Assembly: GCA_965249005.1 (NCBI GenBank)
Contig: CBDFLD010000023.1
Span: 434,001-498,000 of the forward strand
DNA length: 64,000 bases
DNA from: CBDFLD01 sp965249005
Lineage (GTDB): Bacteria > Acidobacteriota > UBA6911
Direction of reading: 5' to 3'
Shown: positions 36,536 to 44,974 of the stretch, in pieces
How positions within the stretch are numbered: position 1 is the first letter of the stretch
Layout: each line of letters opens with the position of its first letter
Notes under the pieces: model-generated
What the model was told of the DNA's origin: nothing
Seen by the model: the letters and a program-made list of their open reading frames with translations, nothing else
Databases searched by the model: none
Position numbers and translations under genes: made by a program

Positions 36536-37908
36536 ACGTGCTCTTTCCGAGTCTCGTGCAAAAAGGCAGATTCGAGAAGCGGGACTGTACTTTCCAGGGT
36601 AAAGAAGATTACCCGATCCCCCGATTGAATGGCCACATCTCCGCGAGGAACGATGACTTCCCCGTTCGGCCGGGCAATGGCCCCCACGATCGCCCCTCTC
36701 GGAAAACGAATGTCTCGGAGGAATTTCCCCACATATTTCGAACCTTCAGCCGCAATCAACTCGATTGCTTCAGCCTCTTCTTCCCGAAAGGTGGTGACCG
36801 AAAGAACGCGCCCTTTTCGAACAAAGCGCAGAATTCGGTCTACTGCGGCAAGGCGGGGGCTGACGGAGGTATTGATTCCCAACCGCTGCACCATGGACAG
36901 ATAGTTGAGTCGATTGATCAGCGCCACCACCTTCTTGGCCCCCAGACGGCGGGCGAGGAGGGAAGCGATAATATTGTCTTCATCGTGTCCGGTGAGAGCC
37001 AGAAAGGCTCCAACTCCGGAAATGTTCTCTTCAGCCAAAATGGATTGGTCCGTACCGTCGGCATGGAGCACAACCGTCTTCTTCAGAATCTGGGAGATCC
37101 TCTCACACCGCTCAATGTCCTTCTCGAACAGCTTGACCTTGATCCCCTTGGTCTCGAGTTGCTCCGCGATATTGATACCGACTTGCTTTCCACCCAACAC
37201 GAATACTCGGTCGAGGGCTTCCTGCATCCGCAGGCCCATGAAGCGGAATACCTTCGGAAGATCCTCGACCGTCGTCACGATGTAGACGTGGTCGCCGGGC
37301 CGGAGCACTTCGGCCCCGTGGGGGATAATGGCCTGCTGTCCTCTGAAGATCAGCGCAATGAGAGAATTCTTGGGGGGGGTGGCCCGATCCAAATCTTCAA
37401 CCGTCTTTCCCGCAACCCAGCTGTCTTTCTCGATATTCATGCCGAAGAGCTTCACTCGTCCTTCGGCAAAATCGACCACGTCCGACACGCCTGGCAGGTG
37501 GATCACGCGCAGAATCCGCTCGGCGATCTCGGACTCCGGATGAATGATCAGATCGATGTTCAACCCCATCCGTTCACAGATCCGGCGCCATTCGTCGACC
37601 TCGTGAGTCCTTAGCCGCGCCACTTTAACCTTCACGTTCGACTCGGCTTCCGCGATCATGCTGACGAGTACGTTGATCTGGTCCACGTTCGTCAGGGCGA
37701 GCAACATGTCCGTGTCGCCAAGGTTGGCATCCCGCAAGGTTTGGATACTGGCGGCATTCCCGCAGACCACCTTTGCATCGAGAATGTCTTCCAATTCCCG
37801 ACACCTTTCGGGTTCCTGCTCCACGATGACCACTTCGTTGCCTTCTCGAATGAGACGAGTGGCAACCAGAGTGGCCACCTGGCCGCCACCTACAATGAGT
37901 ATTCGCAT
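36532..37908 (-). CDS. trkA: Trk system potassium uptake regulatory protein TrkA
   Basis: From the ATG at 37908 the protein is 458 residues, with the normal four-domain order RCK-N, RCK-C, RCK-N, RCK-C. The first dinucleotide site is MRILIVGGGQVATLVA and the second is VFVLGGKQVGINIA (about 232); the RCK-C lobes carry the terminal IQSGDRVIFF-type strands. TrkA forms the cytosolic gating ring of TrkH and responds to NAD(H)/ATP. The gene itself is intact, but its coupled partner trkH is destroyed, so this TrkA must serve another TrkH elsewhere or be on the way to decay. Confidence 0.9.
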   Translation of the reverse strand: MRILIVGGGQVATLVATRLIREGNEVVIVEQEPERCRELEDILDAKVVCGNAASIQTLRDANLGDTDMLLALTNVDQINVLVSMIAEAESNVKVKVARLRTHEVDEWRRICERMGLNIDLIIHPESEIAERILRVIHLPGVSDVVDFAEGRVKLFGMNIEKDSWVAGKTVEDLDRATPPKNSLIALIFRGQQAIIPHGAEVLRPGDHVYIVTTVEDLPKVFRFMGLRMQEALDRVFVLGGKQVGINIAEQLETKGIKVKLFEKDIERCERISQILKKTVVLHADGTDQSILAEENISGVGAFLALTGHDEDNIIASLLARRLGAKKVVALINRLNYLSMVQRLGINTSVSPRLAAVDRILRFVRKGRVLSVTTFREEEAEAIELIAAEGSKYVGKFLRDIRFPRGAIVGAIARPNGEVIVPRGDVAIQSGDRVIFFTLESTVPLLESAFLHETRKEHV

Positions 37909-37979
37909 AGGATTACGAGAAACTCCCGACACAAAAAACGCATATTATACTCTCCTCGAATCATAACCGACAGGGCTTA

Positions 37980-38651
37980 TCAAACGAAGAGGTTCAAGTA
38001 TTCCTGATTGTACGCTTCTATGGGATTGCCGCTCGAGGAGTAGCTGCTCTGGTTTTGTTCATCTGAACCCTGCGGGTCGCGAGCGAGCTCTTGCTCAGCC
38101 CGAGCCGCCAGGGCGTCTGCCTGTGCAGCCACGGCCTGATCCTGCGAGGAAGGATGCGCCGGAGCCAAGGCAGCCTGTCGGATTCTCTGGGCCTTTTCCA
38201 GGGTCGCTTCGGGATTGCCTTCGACGGGGCTCGTGTCGATCTGGACTTCTCCCCCGACAGCGTATTGCCGTCCGTCCGGACCAACCTGGTATTCGAAGCT
38301 CGGGCCTCCGAGAGCCAAATCGCCCGCAGCGGCCATATGGGCAGCCTCATGCGCCCGGACTTCTCGATCTCTCTTTTTGAGTTCCTGGACTTGTTCTTGT
38401 TGCTCTTCCGTGAGCTGGCCGTCCACACCTGTGGCGGTCCCCTGGCTCCTGCGGATCGACTCTGGAGAGAGACTCAAGTTATCGCTGTCGGCGCCGTGAA
38501 CAGCAGGCAACTCTTGTTGTTGTTGTAACTTACATCTGGGACAGGTGCCGCAATTGCAGCCGCCTGCGGCAGCAGGGGACTGGGCATCGCCGAGTTGGAT
38601 GTGGGAGTAACCGTATGTGGCGGAAATGCTACTCAATCGAGGAGGACCCAA
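37980..38651 (-). CDS. SprA-related (putative metalloprotease) family protein
   Basis: The 223-residue frame has the SprA-related core EVRAHEAAHMAAAGDLALGG, containing a HExxH-type site (HEAAH). It is followed by QVGPDGRQYAVGGEVQIDTSP and EATLEKAQRIRQAALAPAHP, ending in a low-complexity tail. The N-terminus has a Cys-rich GGCNCGTCPRCKL segment that may bind metal. No signal peptide is visible, and the start is uncertain because only TTG codons (38651 or 38636) without a good ribosome site are available. Its role is not established in the literature that I know; peptidase activity is plausible from the motif. Confidence 0.7.
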   Translation of the reverse strand: MGPPRLSSISATYGYSHIQLGDAQSPAAAGGCNCGTCPRCKLQQQQELPAVHGADSDNLSLSPESIRRSQGTATGVDGQLTEEQQEQVQELKKRDREVRAHEAAHMAAAGDLALGGPSFEYQVGPDGRQYAVGGEVQIDTSPVEGNPEATLEKAQRIRQAALAPAHPSSQDQAVAAQADALAARAEQELARDPQGSDEQNQSSYSSSGNPIEAYNQEYLNLFV

Positions 38652-38904
38652 GACAAAAACGATTGAACCGCTGCTTTCGGGATGACGAATGTTTTATCGG
38701 CAATCCCTGCCGGAAACTTCACTCGCACCATCTGCCGTTCCTCCGAGCGGAATATCCCGCTCAGATGTCCTGACGGGCAGTCAGATATGCCGGGGCCTGC
38801 AGCCCCGAGACCGCCAGCAATGGTCTACGCATATCCGACGCCCTCGATCCCGAGAGGAGATTGAAAACCAGCAAAGGGATTCTTTGCGTTCCGGGCGGGG
38901 CCTC

Positions 38905-39085
38905 GCCGTATGCGAGACAGCCCGTCCGTACCACCCAAGAAATCCCGAGCGAACCGTCTTGTATGGGCGTAGTCGCCAAACAGCTCGAGAACTTTCTGCA
39001 AAGGCAACACCACCAGGATCGCCACGTCCCTCGGTTCGTGGAACGCGAACTGCGGTCATTCTTGGATTGCGGGATCCTGGCACAC
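38905..39085 (+). mobile_element. IS91-type transposase N-terminal remnant
   Basis: Two plus-strand frames joined at about 38955 spell the zinc-binding N-terminus of IS91-like transposases: PRNPERTVLYG, then VVAKQLENFLQ, and FVERELRSFLDCGILAH. Only about 60 of the usual 350-400 residues remain, with one frameshift and no element ends. Coordinates are approximate. Confidence 0.5.
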
Positions 39086-39110
39086 GAAGAAATAGCCGAA
39101 CGCAGGTCCG

Positions 39111-39323
39111 TCAGGATGCCCATTTGAGCGTGAGCTTCTTTCCTGAGTGTGCGCATTCCGTAAGGTAGAGATTGATCAGATTCTGGTAGGGAATCCCGGT
39201 TTCCTTGGCCAAGGCCTTGAAGTAAGTGATGACGTCTGTGTTGAGACGAAGCGTCACCTGCTTCTTGAGGTGTTTGGCGTAGGGATTCCTGATTGAATCC
39301 GAGAAGTCATATTCTTTTCTCAT
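39111..39323 (-). CDS. brnA: BrnA-type antitoxin (CopG-like)
   Basis: The 70-residue product starts at the ATG at 39323 (MRKEYDFSDSIRNPYAKHLK) and has the ribbon-helix-helix segment KKQVTLRLNTDVITYFKALA then ETGIPYQNLINLYL, typical of BrnA/CopG-like antitoxins of type II systems. Such proteins bind the BrnT ribonuclease and repress their own promoter. The start lies inside the 3' end of the toxin frame, the usual brnT-brnA order with coupled translation. The antitoxin is intact although its toxin is broken. Confidence 0.8.
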   Translation of the reverse strand: MRKEYDFSDSIRNPYAKHLKKQVTLRLNTDVITYFKALAKETGIPYQNLINLYLTECAHSGKKLTLKWAS

Positions 39324-39609
39324 AGGGACTCCCGTATTGTTTGCGCTCATTTCGAGTCGCTTTGCGAGCCGAAATGATTCTGATTTCTGTTTCATCTTGT
39401 CGGTAAGCGTGAACCACGACAAGCAAGCGAAGCTTGGCACTGAAGCCAAGCAGGATGAACCGTTCTCCTACTCGTGAGTGGGCCGGATCGTGCATCAATC
39501 TGGCGTTTTCGTCCGCGAAGGCGGTGGTCGCCTCCTCAAGGAAACGCCATGCTTTCGCCGGTTCTCGCGATTCTTCCTGTCATCCCAGGAGAAGGTCGTC
39601 CCGTTCATA
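39307..39609 (-). pseudogene. brnT: BrnT-type toxin, inactivated by two frameshifts
   Basis: The C-terminal half is clear BrnT (MHDPAHSRVGERFILLGFS, RLLVVVHAYR, IRIISARKATRNERKQY). Upstream, TFSWDDRKNRENRRKHGVS is the expected N-terminal strand and helix, but it is in a different frame. A GGGG run after the ATG at 39609 has one base too many, and one base is missing before the EEATTAFADENARL segment near 39538. Without both indels the frame would encode a full-length toxin of about 100 residues. The ribonuclease toxin is therefore dead. Confidence 0.75.
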
Positions 39610-39972
39610 TTGCTATCATAATGCTAATAGCATGATAGCGCAACGGTGTAAAAGGTTTTCTCACCCAGATCGAATGCGGCGGCGGCGGGGTCACGCTGCA
39701 CCTGGACGCGGGGAGGAGAAACACTGGAGTTTCACTCGTCAACTCCCAGCTCGATCCGATTCAGGAGCTATTCGGCCGCGGTCGTGAGACAGGTGAAATG
39801 TGGCCCGGTCTATCCTCCAGCGGCTGTGGCTGAGAGCTTTGAAGCAAGCCAGGACGCACACTCTGCGGGGGTCCCAGTCTCGGTCAGTTTCATGCCGGAC
39901 TAGTGCACAAACTCACGATCATGGATACAATACCGGGTACCAATACTCGGGACTGGAAAGGAGTCTATGTTT
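39610..39972. other. Spacer between the toxin-antitoxin locus and the selenoprotein gene
   Basis: No gene can be supported. A plus-strand frame (GGGGVTLHLDAGRRNTGVSL) looks protein-like for about 45 codons but has no start signal. AAAGGAG at 39957-39963 is the ribosome site of the peroxiredoxin. Confidence 0.35.
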
Positions 39973-40509
39973 ATGAAGCTCACATTTTTTATCGTCGCGT
40001 TGGGGTCAATCCTTCTCGCCAGCTTTTCGCTGTACGCCGGACAGGATGGCTCGGGCAAGACACATCTCAAAGTAGGCGACATGGCCCCCGATTTCACGCT
40101 CATCGATCAGGATCGAAAACCGGTGACGCTATCGGGGTTTCGCGGCAACAAGAACGTCGTGCTGGCCTTTTACATCCTTGCCTTCACCGGTGGCTGAACG
40201 CGCGAGGTCCAGAACTACCGGGACAACTTGGAAAAGTTCCGGCTGGCCAATACCCAGGTGCTGGGTATCAGCGTTGATTCCTTTGCCGCCCAAAAAGAGT
40301 TCGCCAAGCAGAACGGCGTCGAGTTTCCCCTCCTCAGCGACTTCATGCGGGAGACGTCTCGCAAGTATGGGGTCTTAAACGAAGAACGTGGTATTTCGAT
40401 GCGGGTCACCTTCGTGATCGACAAGGAAGGGAAGATCCAGAAGATCGAAGAAGGGCGCAGCGCCGTCGATGTTGCGGGCGCCCTGGGCGCTTGTGAAGCG
40501 CTACTCTAG
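39973..40509 (+). CDS. Selenocysteine-containing exported peroxiredoxin
   Basis: AAAGGAG lies 9 nt before the ATG at 39973, which is preferred over the ATG at 39967. With TGA 40195-40197 read as selenocysteine (residue 75) the gene encodes 178 residues. It has a signal peptide (KLTFFIVALGSILLASFSL) and an AhpC/TSA fold: KVGDMAPDFTLIDQD, then VVLAFYILAFTGG-U-TREVQ, LGISVDSFAAQKEFAK, GVLNEERGISMRVTFVIDKE. The U occupies the peroxidatic cysteine of the F-T-x-x-C-T-x-E motif, and a Cys near the C-terminus (GACEALL) could resolve it. It probably reduces peroxides in the periplasm. The gene appears monocistronic. Confidence 0.85.
40218..40242 (+). promoter_or_regulatory. Candidate bacterial SECIS element
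   Basis: Starting 20 nt after the TGA, CCGG pairs with CCGG and AACTT pairs with AAGTT around a GGAA loop, with a 3-nt bulge (GAC) on the 5' side. Location within the reading frame and a G-rich apical loop fit a SelB-recognised SECIS, though the bulge makes it weaker than the one at 32972-32988. Confidence 0.5.
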
Positions 40510-40522
40510 GGTCCTCTGTGGA

Positions 40523-41233
40523 TCATTGGACACTTGGCCGTGATCCCGAGGGACCCGTCGGGGGAGCGTAGTCTTTTTCGCCGGCCCGGATGGCGACCTG
40601 GAGATGATTTTCCCTGGGCGCAAAAGGGCAGCTGAAAGTCTCGTTGTACACACAGTAGGGGTTGTAGGACAGGTTGAAGTCCAGGCTGTACTCCCCGGTC
40701 GTGTTCTCGTGCAGATCCAGGTACCTTCCGGCAGCATAGGTTTCGTTTCCGGAGGTCGCATCACGAAACGGTATGAACAGACTCGAGCCGGTGCTGTCCA
40801 GATTCTCGAATGTTCGATAGACCTGCAATCGATATTGCTGGCCGGCAATCTCGAACTCGAAATAGCCGTAGCGGAGCGCATCCCTCTGCTCTCCGGTGTT
40901 GGTAGCCATCCGCACGGAATCCGGTCTGGGGTACCGCTTCAGGACAACTTGAAAGCAGTACATCGGATCGACATCATAGTATTTCAGCGACTGAAAGCGG
41001 GACCTGTCTTTGGCAGGAATGGGTGAATCGGATCCAAACTTGAAGGCCCGGTCTTTTTCCATTCTCGTTTGTATCGCCGCTGCCGAGGGGTTGGTCTCGA
41101 CCGCGGCCGGCTCGGGTCGACGGCACGCAGCCGACCATGGAACGGCCATAACGGTGGCTGTCACGAGCCAGAGTGCTCGGTGCCGCGGAGCCGAATGTGA
41201 CGTTTGGTTCCGAGAAATGCGTAAGCCCTTCAT
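40523..41233 (-). CDS. DUF1684 lipoprotein
   Basis: The 236-residue protein has a leader ending PWSAAC, a credible lipobox, so it is probably a lipoprotein. The remainder is DUF1684: FKFGSDSPIP, YYDVDP, YGYFEFEIAGQQYRLQVYR, FIPFRDATSGNETYAAGRYL, LDFNLSYNPYCVYNETFSCP and ENHLQVAIRAGEK. The family is widespread in Bacteroidota, Acidobacteriota and actinobacteria, with no assigned biochemical role that I know. It converges with the selenocysteine peroxiredoxin gene, leaving 13 bp between stops. No good ribosome site precedes the ATG. Confidence 0.85.
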   Translation of the reverse strand: MKGLRISRNQTSHSAPRHRALWLVTATVMAVPWSAACRRPEPAAVETNPSAAAIQTRMEKDRAFKFGSDSPIPAKDRSRFQSLKYYDVDPMYCFQVVLKRYPRPDSVRMATNTGEQRDALRYGYFEFEIAGQQYRLQVYRTFENLDSTGSSLFIPFRDATSGNETYAAGRYLDLHENTTGEYSLDFNLSYNPYCVYNETFSCPFAPRENHLQVAIRAGEKDYAPPTGPSGSRPSVQ

Positions 41234-41362
41234 CCATAGAAATTATAGGGATGCAGGTTGCTACTGTACAGTGATTCCTTCCTCAAGGAGAGATTGGTTT
41301 TCAGCGGTCCGCTCTCAGCGACTCACGTTCCGGCTCCTCTTCGAACAAGTCCTTCCTCGCTT

Positions 41363-41383
41363 GCCGCTCACGGAGTGAGCGGC
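41363..41383 (-). terminator. Hairpin after the glycosyl operon
   Basis: GCCGCTCAC-GGA-GTGAGCGGC is a perfect 9-bp stem with a 3-nt loop. It begins immediately after the methyltransferase stop codon, so it is positioned as the operon's terminator. There is no strong T-tract, so it may be a weak or Rho-assisted terminator. Confidence 0.5.
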
Positions 41384-42001
41384 CTACGGCTTCTTTCTCG
41401 CTACGTAGATGCTGTTGAGGCCCCACATGAAGCGGCGCTGCGAGATTATCTCGAAGCCGGAGTCCTCGAGCAAAAGTTTGATCCGGCGAGTCGACAATCC
41501 CCAATCTTCGTCGTGTGAGATCCCTCTGATTTGCTGGTCGGGATCATGACGTTCGCGGATCCTATGGCTTATGAAGCCTACCCACCGCGGTATCATCGTG
41601 ACCAGGACTCTTCCCTCCCTCCGCAACACCCGATGGCACTCGTCCAGGGTCTCTCGTCGGCGAGTGATGTGGTTCAGGCACGCAAGCATGGCGACGGAGT
41701 CGAAGCTCGCTTCACGGAAGGGAAGTCTCGAGCTATCGCACTGCACATGAATTCCGTCGTAGGGAACCAGGTCCGCTCCGATGCCTTGCCCGTACTGTTC
41801 CATGAGCCGATTACTGCCGCAACCGAGGTCAAGTAGGTGACCGGCGCAGTGAGGAAGCGTCGCCCGAATTCTCTCGTGATCGATGGGAGTCAGCCTAAGC
41901 TTGCCCGAGGCTTCTTCTCCCAACCACATGTTCAGGGGGAAAAGGAGGTGATCGAGCACCCGCTGCATCCGGGAGGTCCTCGATTTGAAGGGAATCGGCA
42001 T
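41384..42001 (-). CDS. SAM-dependent methyltransferase
   Basis: The ATG at 42001 overlaps the stop of the glycosyltransferase by one base (TAATG), giving 205 residues. Class I SAM motifs are HLLDLGCGSNRL (motif I), GADLVPYDG, CDSSRLPFREASFDSVAML (motifs II/III) and ECHRVLRREGRVLVTMIP. The C-terminus has a strand region FEIISQRRFMWGLNSIYVA. This is a Methyltransf_11-type enzyme, probably modifying a lipid, quinone or sugar intermediate made by its operon partners. The frame could extend to 42220, but only as antisense-like sequence. Confidence 0.8.
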   Translation of the reverse strand: MPIPFKSRTSRMQRVLDHLLFPLNMWLGEEASGKLRLTPIDHERIRATLPHCAGHLLDLGCGSNRLMEQYGQGIGADLVPYDGIHVQCDSSRLPFREASFDSVAMLACLNHITRRRETLDECHRVLRREGRVLVTMIPRWVGFISHRIRERHDPDQQIRGISHDEDWGLSTRRIKLLLEDSGFEIISQRRFMWGLNSIYVARKKP

Positions 42002-42762
42002 TAGACGGGTTCCGTCGGCACCACCGGTCGGGCGACCACGGTTTTGCGATGTGTCTTCCAACCGGCGAGCCAGCGGACAAACGACCAGAGGCCCCAGAAA
42101 GCGTTCAGGAAAACGTCGCGTAGCGCCGTGTGGGATCGGTACCTTCGAATCTTGGTTGGGAAGCTGTTGTCTATTTTGAAGCCGAGTCGCGCCGTCAGTA
42201 TTGCGATCTCCTGCGCGCAACTGTAGCGATAGCCCGTGTAGTACTCGAGCAGCATGGGCAGTACCTCGAGACGTAGACCCCGAAAGCCGGACTCGATGTC
42301 ATGATACGCGTACCCGCTCCACAAACGGCCCCACAGGGTCAGAAGACGATTTCCCCATCGCTTGTGGAAAGGATAGAGCACAAAATCGCGCCGAGTGAGG
42401 GCTACATCCAACCCCCTGGTCCTCATGTGCTCGGATATCGCGGTAATCCCCTTTGGATCGTGCTGCCCATCGGCATCCAACGTGACCAGCAAATCATCCG
42501 GATCGACGTTCCCCTCCCTCAAAAGCTCCACGACATGGACAAAACCTTCGCGAAGAGCCGTCGACATGCCGTGATTGTGCGGAAGAGCGAGGATCTCCGT
42601 ATTGGAATGATCCTGCGCCCAACGACGCGCCAGATCAAGAGAACCGTCTGTCGATCCGTCGTCGACAAGCACCAGGATGTCCACCAGTGGGATGATACCC
42701 TCCAGCACTTCGATCAAAGTCGACGCTTCATTATAGACTGGAACGAGGGCGATCTTTCTCAT
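42001..42762 (-). CDS. Family 2 glycosyltransferase (polyprenyl-phosphate type)
   Basis: The 253-residue enzyme has a GT-A fold: ALVPVYNEAS at the start, LVDDGSTDGSLD (nucleotide), LVTLDADGQHDP (DxD metal site) and a second half with RDFVLYPFHKRWGN and YHDIESGFRGLR. These are features of DPM1-like/polyprenyl-phosphate sugar synthases. It probably transfers a hexose from a nucleotide sugar to a polyprenyl phosphate at the membrane face, creating the donor for the adjacent membrane glycosyltransferase, whose stop overlaps its start by ATGA. Confidence 0.85.
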   Translation of the reverse strand: MRKIALVPVYNEASTLIEVLEGIIPLVDILVLVDDGSTDGSLDLARRWAQDHSNTEILALPHNHGMSTALREGFVHVVELLREGNVDPDDLLVTLDADGQHDPKGITAISEHMRTRGLDVALTRRDFVLYPFHKRWGNRLLTLWGRLWSGYAYHDIESGFRGLRLEVLPMLLEYYTGYRYSCAQEIAILTARLGFKIDNSFPTKIRRYRSHTALRDVFLNAFWGLWSFVRWLAGWKTHRKTVVARPVVPTEPV

Positions 42763-44699
42763 GACGCACGTACCCGAAACAGGATCACATTATTCTCGGA
42801 GTATATCGCTTCAAGATTGCGCTTTTGAAATCCCTTGTCCAGAAAAAAGTATACGCCTTGTCTTGGCGAGATACCTGGCACGGTCTCCATCCCGTTGTAG
42901 TTCAGCAACACATGGGTGATTCCCGAGCTGCGCAATTCAGCGAGCAAGTCAGCTTCGGTCGTTTGGTGGAGAATCCTTTCCCCTTCAAGGGTAAAGGAGG
43001 ACAGGGTCGGCACCTCCGAATAAAAGCGCGACGCATCGTTCAACAACAAAAGGCGATCCTTGGCGGACAACTGCCGATTGGCGAACGCGTGAACGTAAAT
43101 CGATGGAACGTCTCGCTCCAGGTATTGCAGTGCGCTTTCCTCCCCCATCAAGTATTTCCATGGAGACCGATAGCTATGCCAGTACGTCCAGTCCGTGACC
43201 GGGTTGACCCAGTGTTTGTACAGATCGGGGTGACTCGACAGAGAGCCCAGGAGCAAAACGAGAGCGCCTCCGTACTGGAGGACCCGGCCGAAGGGTCCCT
43301 GCCGAATGGGGTAGTGAGCCTCATCGGAGGTTGCGGGGGAGGAGCGGCCCATGAAACCCAGTGTAGCCAGGACCGCCAACAGGGGCATCAGGGGTAGGAG
43401 GTATCGAATCTCCTGCGCGGTGAGCGCCCAGGCCAGAAAATACAGAGCGAGAAGAACCCAGCTGTAGTGGGTCTGGATCGACTTCTTGCGAAGCAGTACG
43501 AGCGCAGCACCCGGTAAGAAGAGAAGCCCGACGGTGCCGCGAAACGGGCCGGGACTGTAACTCACTTGCCACGGGAGGGTCAGCAGAGAGCTCGGGGAGA
43601 TACCAACTCCAATGTTGTCGTAGACAGCCTCGGCCGCAGCTTCCATCGCCGGTGGAAAGAAGGGACTCTCGAACAGCGAGTTTGCTACCGGGAAGACCGG
43701 GTTTCCCGTATAGTGCCAGGCGCGCAGCGCCCAGGGGGCAAAAAGAGCCGCCACGACAGCGCAGTATCCAAGTGCTGCGAGAATCGACCGGAGGAGGCCC
43801 CACCCGCGCACCCGCCAGCAATGGTACGTGAGAATCAGCGTCACCGGTGGAATCCAAAAGACGGCATGATATTTGCACCCCGTGGCGAATCCGAGCGATA
43901 TCGCCGACAGCCAAAGAAAAGCTCGATCTCCACCGCGAGTCCAGTGGAGCAGCGATAACACAGCGGTGGTGGAAAACAGGGCAAAGGGCGGATCGATGAG
44001 TGCTGTCGTCGCCTCATACAGCGCGATGGGACAACTCCAGAAAAGCAAGGCGGCGGCGGCGCCTTGAATGGGACCCCACCAGCGCTTGATAAAAAAACAG
44101 ACGGTTCCCCCGGCCAGAAGATAGCAAAGCAGATTGAACAACTTTGCCAGGGAAACTCCAGAGAGCATGAACGCTGTGATATACGCCATGAGTGGAAGTG
44201 CCGGCATGGCGCTGCTCCAGTTATTGGGAGCGAACGCGATCCGATGAGATTCTGCTGCCTCCCGGGCGTAGGGGAGATGCACATTCAGCGCGTCAAAAGA
44301 GAGTTCCGGGGCAAACGCCGTGGGAAGAACCAAAACCCAGCAGCCGGCGCTGGCTATCCAGAACATTGCGAAGAGAAGACGGGCGGTCAACCTGAGCCGG
44401 ACCCTTTCTCCGCTCTTTCGGAGATTTTCACCGCCCTTACCCAACGCCAGGTAAACCGAGAGTCCGATTCCTGCTAGCCCCAGGATCCAGAGATAGTGCA
44501 AACGGCCCAGAGTCCCCAGCCCCAATACGGCGTATCCGCACATTCCTAGACCGGTGGTGAGTGCAAGAGGATAGAGACGGGTCCCCTGCATGCCCAGTCG
44601 CGCCAACAACCATCGACCCATGGGATACCATAGGAGCGAAGCGACAGCCGCGCATAGGACCAGGTCTCTCGCAACATCCAACCAAACCAAAGGCTTCAT
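42759..44699 (-). CDS. GT-C-type membrane glycosyltransferase
   Basis: From the ATG at 44699 the protein is 646 residues with about 12 membrane spans. The first large periplasmic loop contains PELSFDALNVHLPYAREAAE, the acidic catalytic loop of GT-C enzymes (GT39/GT83-like). A globular C-terminal region of about 120 residues follows. Such enzymes use polyprenyl-phosphate sugars, here probably made by the coupled GT2, to glycosylate lipids or proteins outside the membrane. A longer start at GTG 44792 is possible: it overlaps the stop of an upstream small frame (GTGA) but would translate the 15-bp tandem repeat as a CRRGA repeat, which seems less natural. Confidence 0.75.
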   Translation of the reverse strand: MKPLVWLDVARDLVLCAAVASLLWYPMGRWLLARLGMQGTRLYPLALTTGLGMCGYAVLGLGTLGRLHYLWILGLAGIGLSVYLALGKGGENLRKSGERVRLRLTARLLFAMFWIASAGCWVLVLPTAFAPELSFDALNVHLPYAREAAESHRIAFAPNNWSSAMPALPLMAYITAFMLSGVSLAKLFNLLCYLLAGGTVCFFIKRWWGPIQGAAAALLFWSCPIALYEATTALIDPPFALFSTTAVLSLLHWTRGGDRAFLWLSAISLGFATGCKYHAVFWIPPVTLILTYHCWRVRGWGLLRSILAALGYCAVVAALFAPWALRAWHYTGNPVFPVANSLFESPFFPPAMEAAAEAVYDNIGVGISPSSLLTLPWQVSYSPGPFRGTVGLLFLPGAALVLLRKKSIQTHYSWVLLALYFLAWALTAQEIRYLLPLMPLLAVLATLGFMGRSSPATSDEAHYPIRQGPFGRVLQYGGALVLLLGSLSSHPDLYKHWVNPVTDWTYWHSYRSPWKYLMGEESALQYLERDVPSIYVHAFANRQLSAKDRLLLLNDASRFYSEVPTLSSFTLEGERILHQTTEADLLAELRSSGITHVLLNYNGMETVPGISPRQGVYFFLDKGFQKRNLEAIYSENNVILFRVRAS

Positions 44700-44725
44700 G
44701 AAATAGGCCTCTGCGGAGAAGTGCC

Positions 44726-44781
44726 GACAGGCACCCCGCCGGCAGGCACCCCGCCGGCAGGCACCCCGCCGACAGGCACCC
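44726..44781. repeat. 15-bp tandem repeat, about 3.7 units
   Basis: The unit is (G/A)-CAGGCACCCCGCC in register G(G/A)CAGGCACCCCGCC, with units at 44726, 44741, 44756 and a partial at 44771. It lies between the small exported frame and the GT-C start. As its length is a multiple of 3, copy number changes would not shift a reading frame if it is translated. Confidence 0.8.
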
Positions 44782-44788
44782 GTTGTCT

Positions 44789-44944
44789 TCACGGTATCGG
44801 GAAGGAGGATAACAAATCAAGAAAGCCAAATCTCAACTTCCGCGATGGCTGGGGTGCTGATGCGAATCCGGGCAACGGGAGTGAAACAAAAGAAAGAAAA
44901 AGGAGAAAGAAAACGCAACTTTTCCGAACCAGGTTTCGTCTCAT
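44789..44944 (-). CDS. Possible 51-residue exported peptide at the head of the glycosyl operon
   Basis: An ATG at 44944 gives a textbook signal peptide: basic start (MRRNLVRKS), core CVFFLLFLSFVSLPLPG and cleavage site FASA, then only 21 further residues. AAGGAGG is 17-24 nt upstream. It correctly serves an earlier ATG that encodes just MGKL before a TGA overlapping this start (ATGA), so the frame could be translated by reinitiation. Its stop overlaps GTG 44792 of the glycosyltransferase frame. It may be a real small peptide or the remnant of a larger exported protein. Confidence 0.45.
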   Translation of the reverse strand: MRRNLVRKSCVFFLLFLSFVSLPLPGFASAPQPSRKLRFGFLDLLSSFPIP

Positions 44945-44974
44945 AGTTTACCCATTCAATAACCTCCTTCGAGG

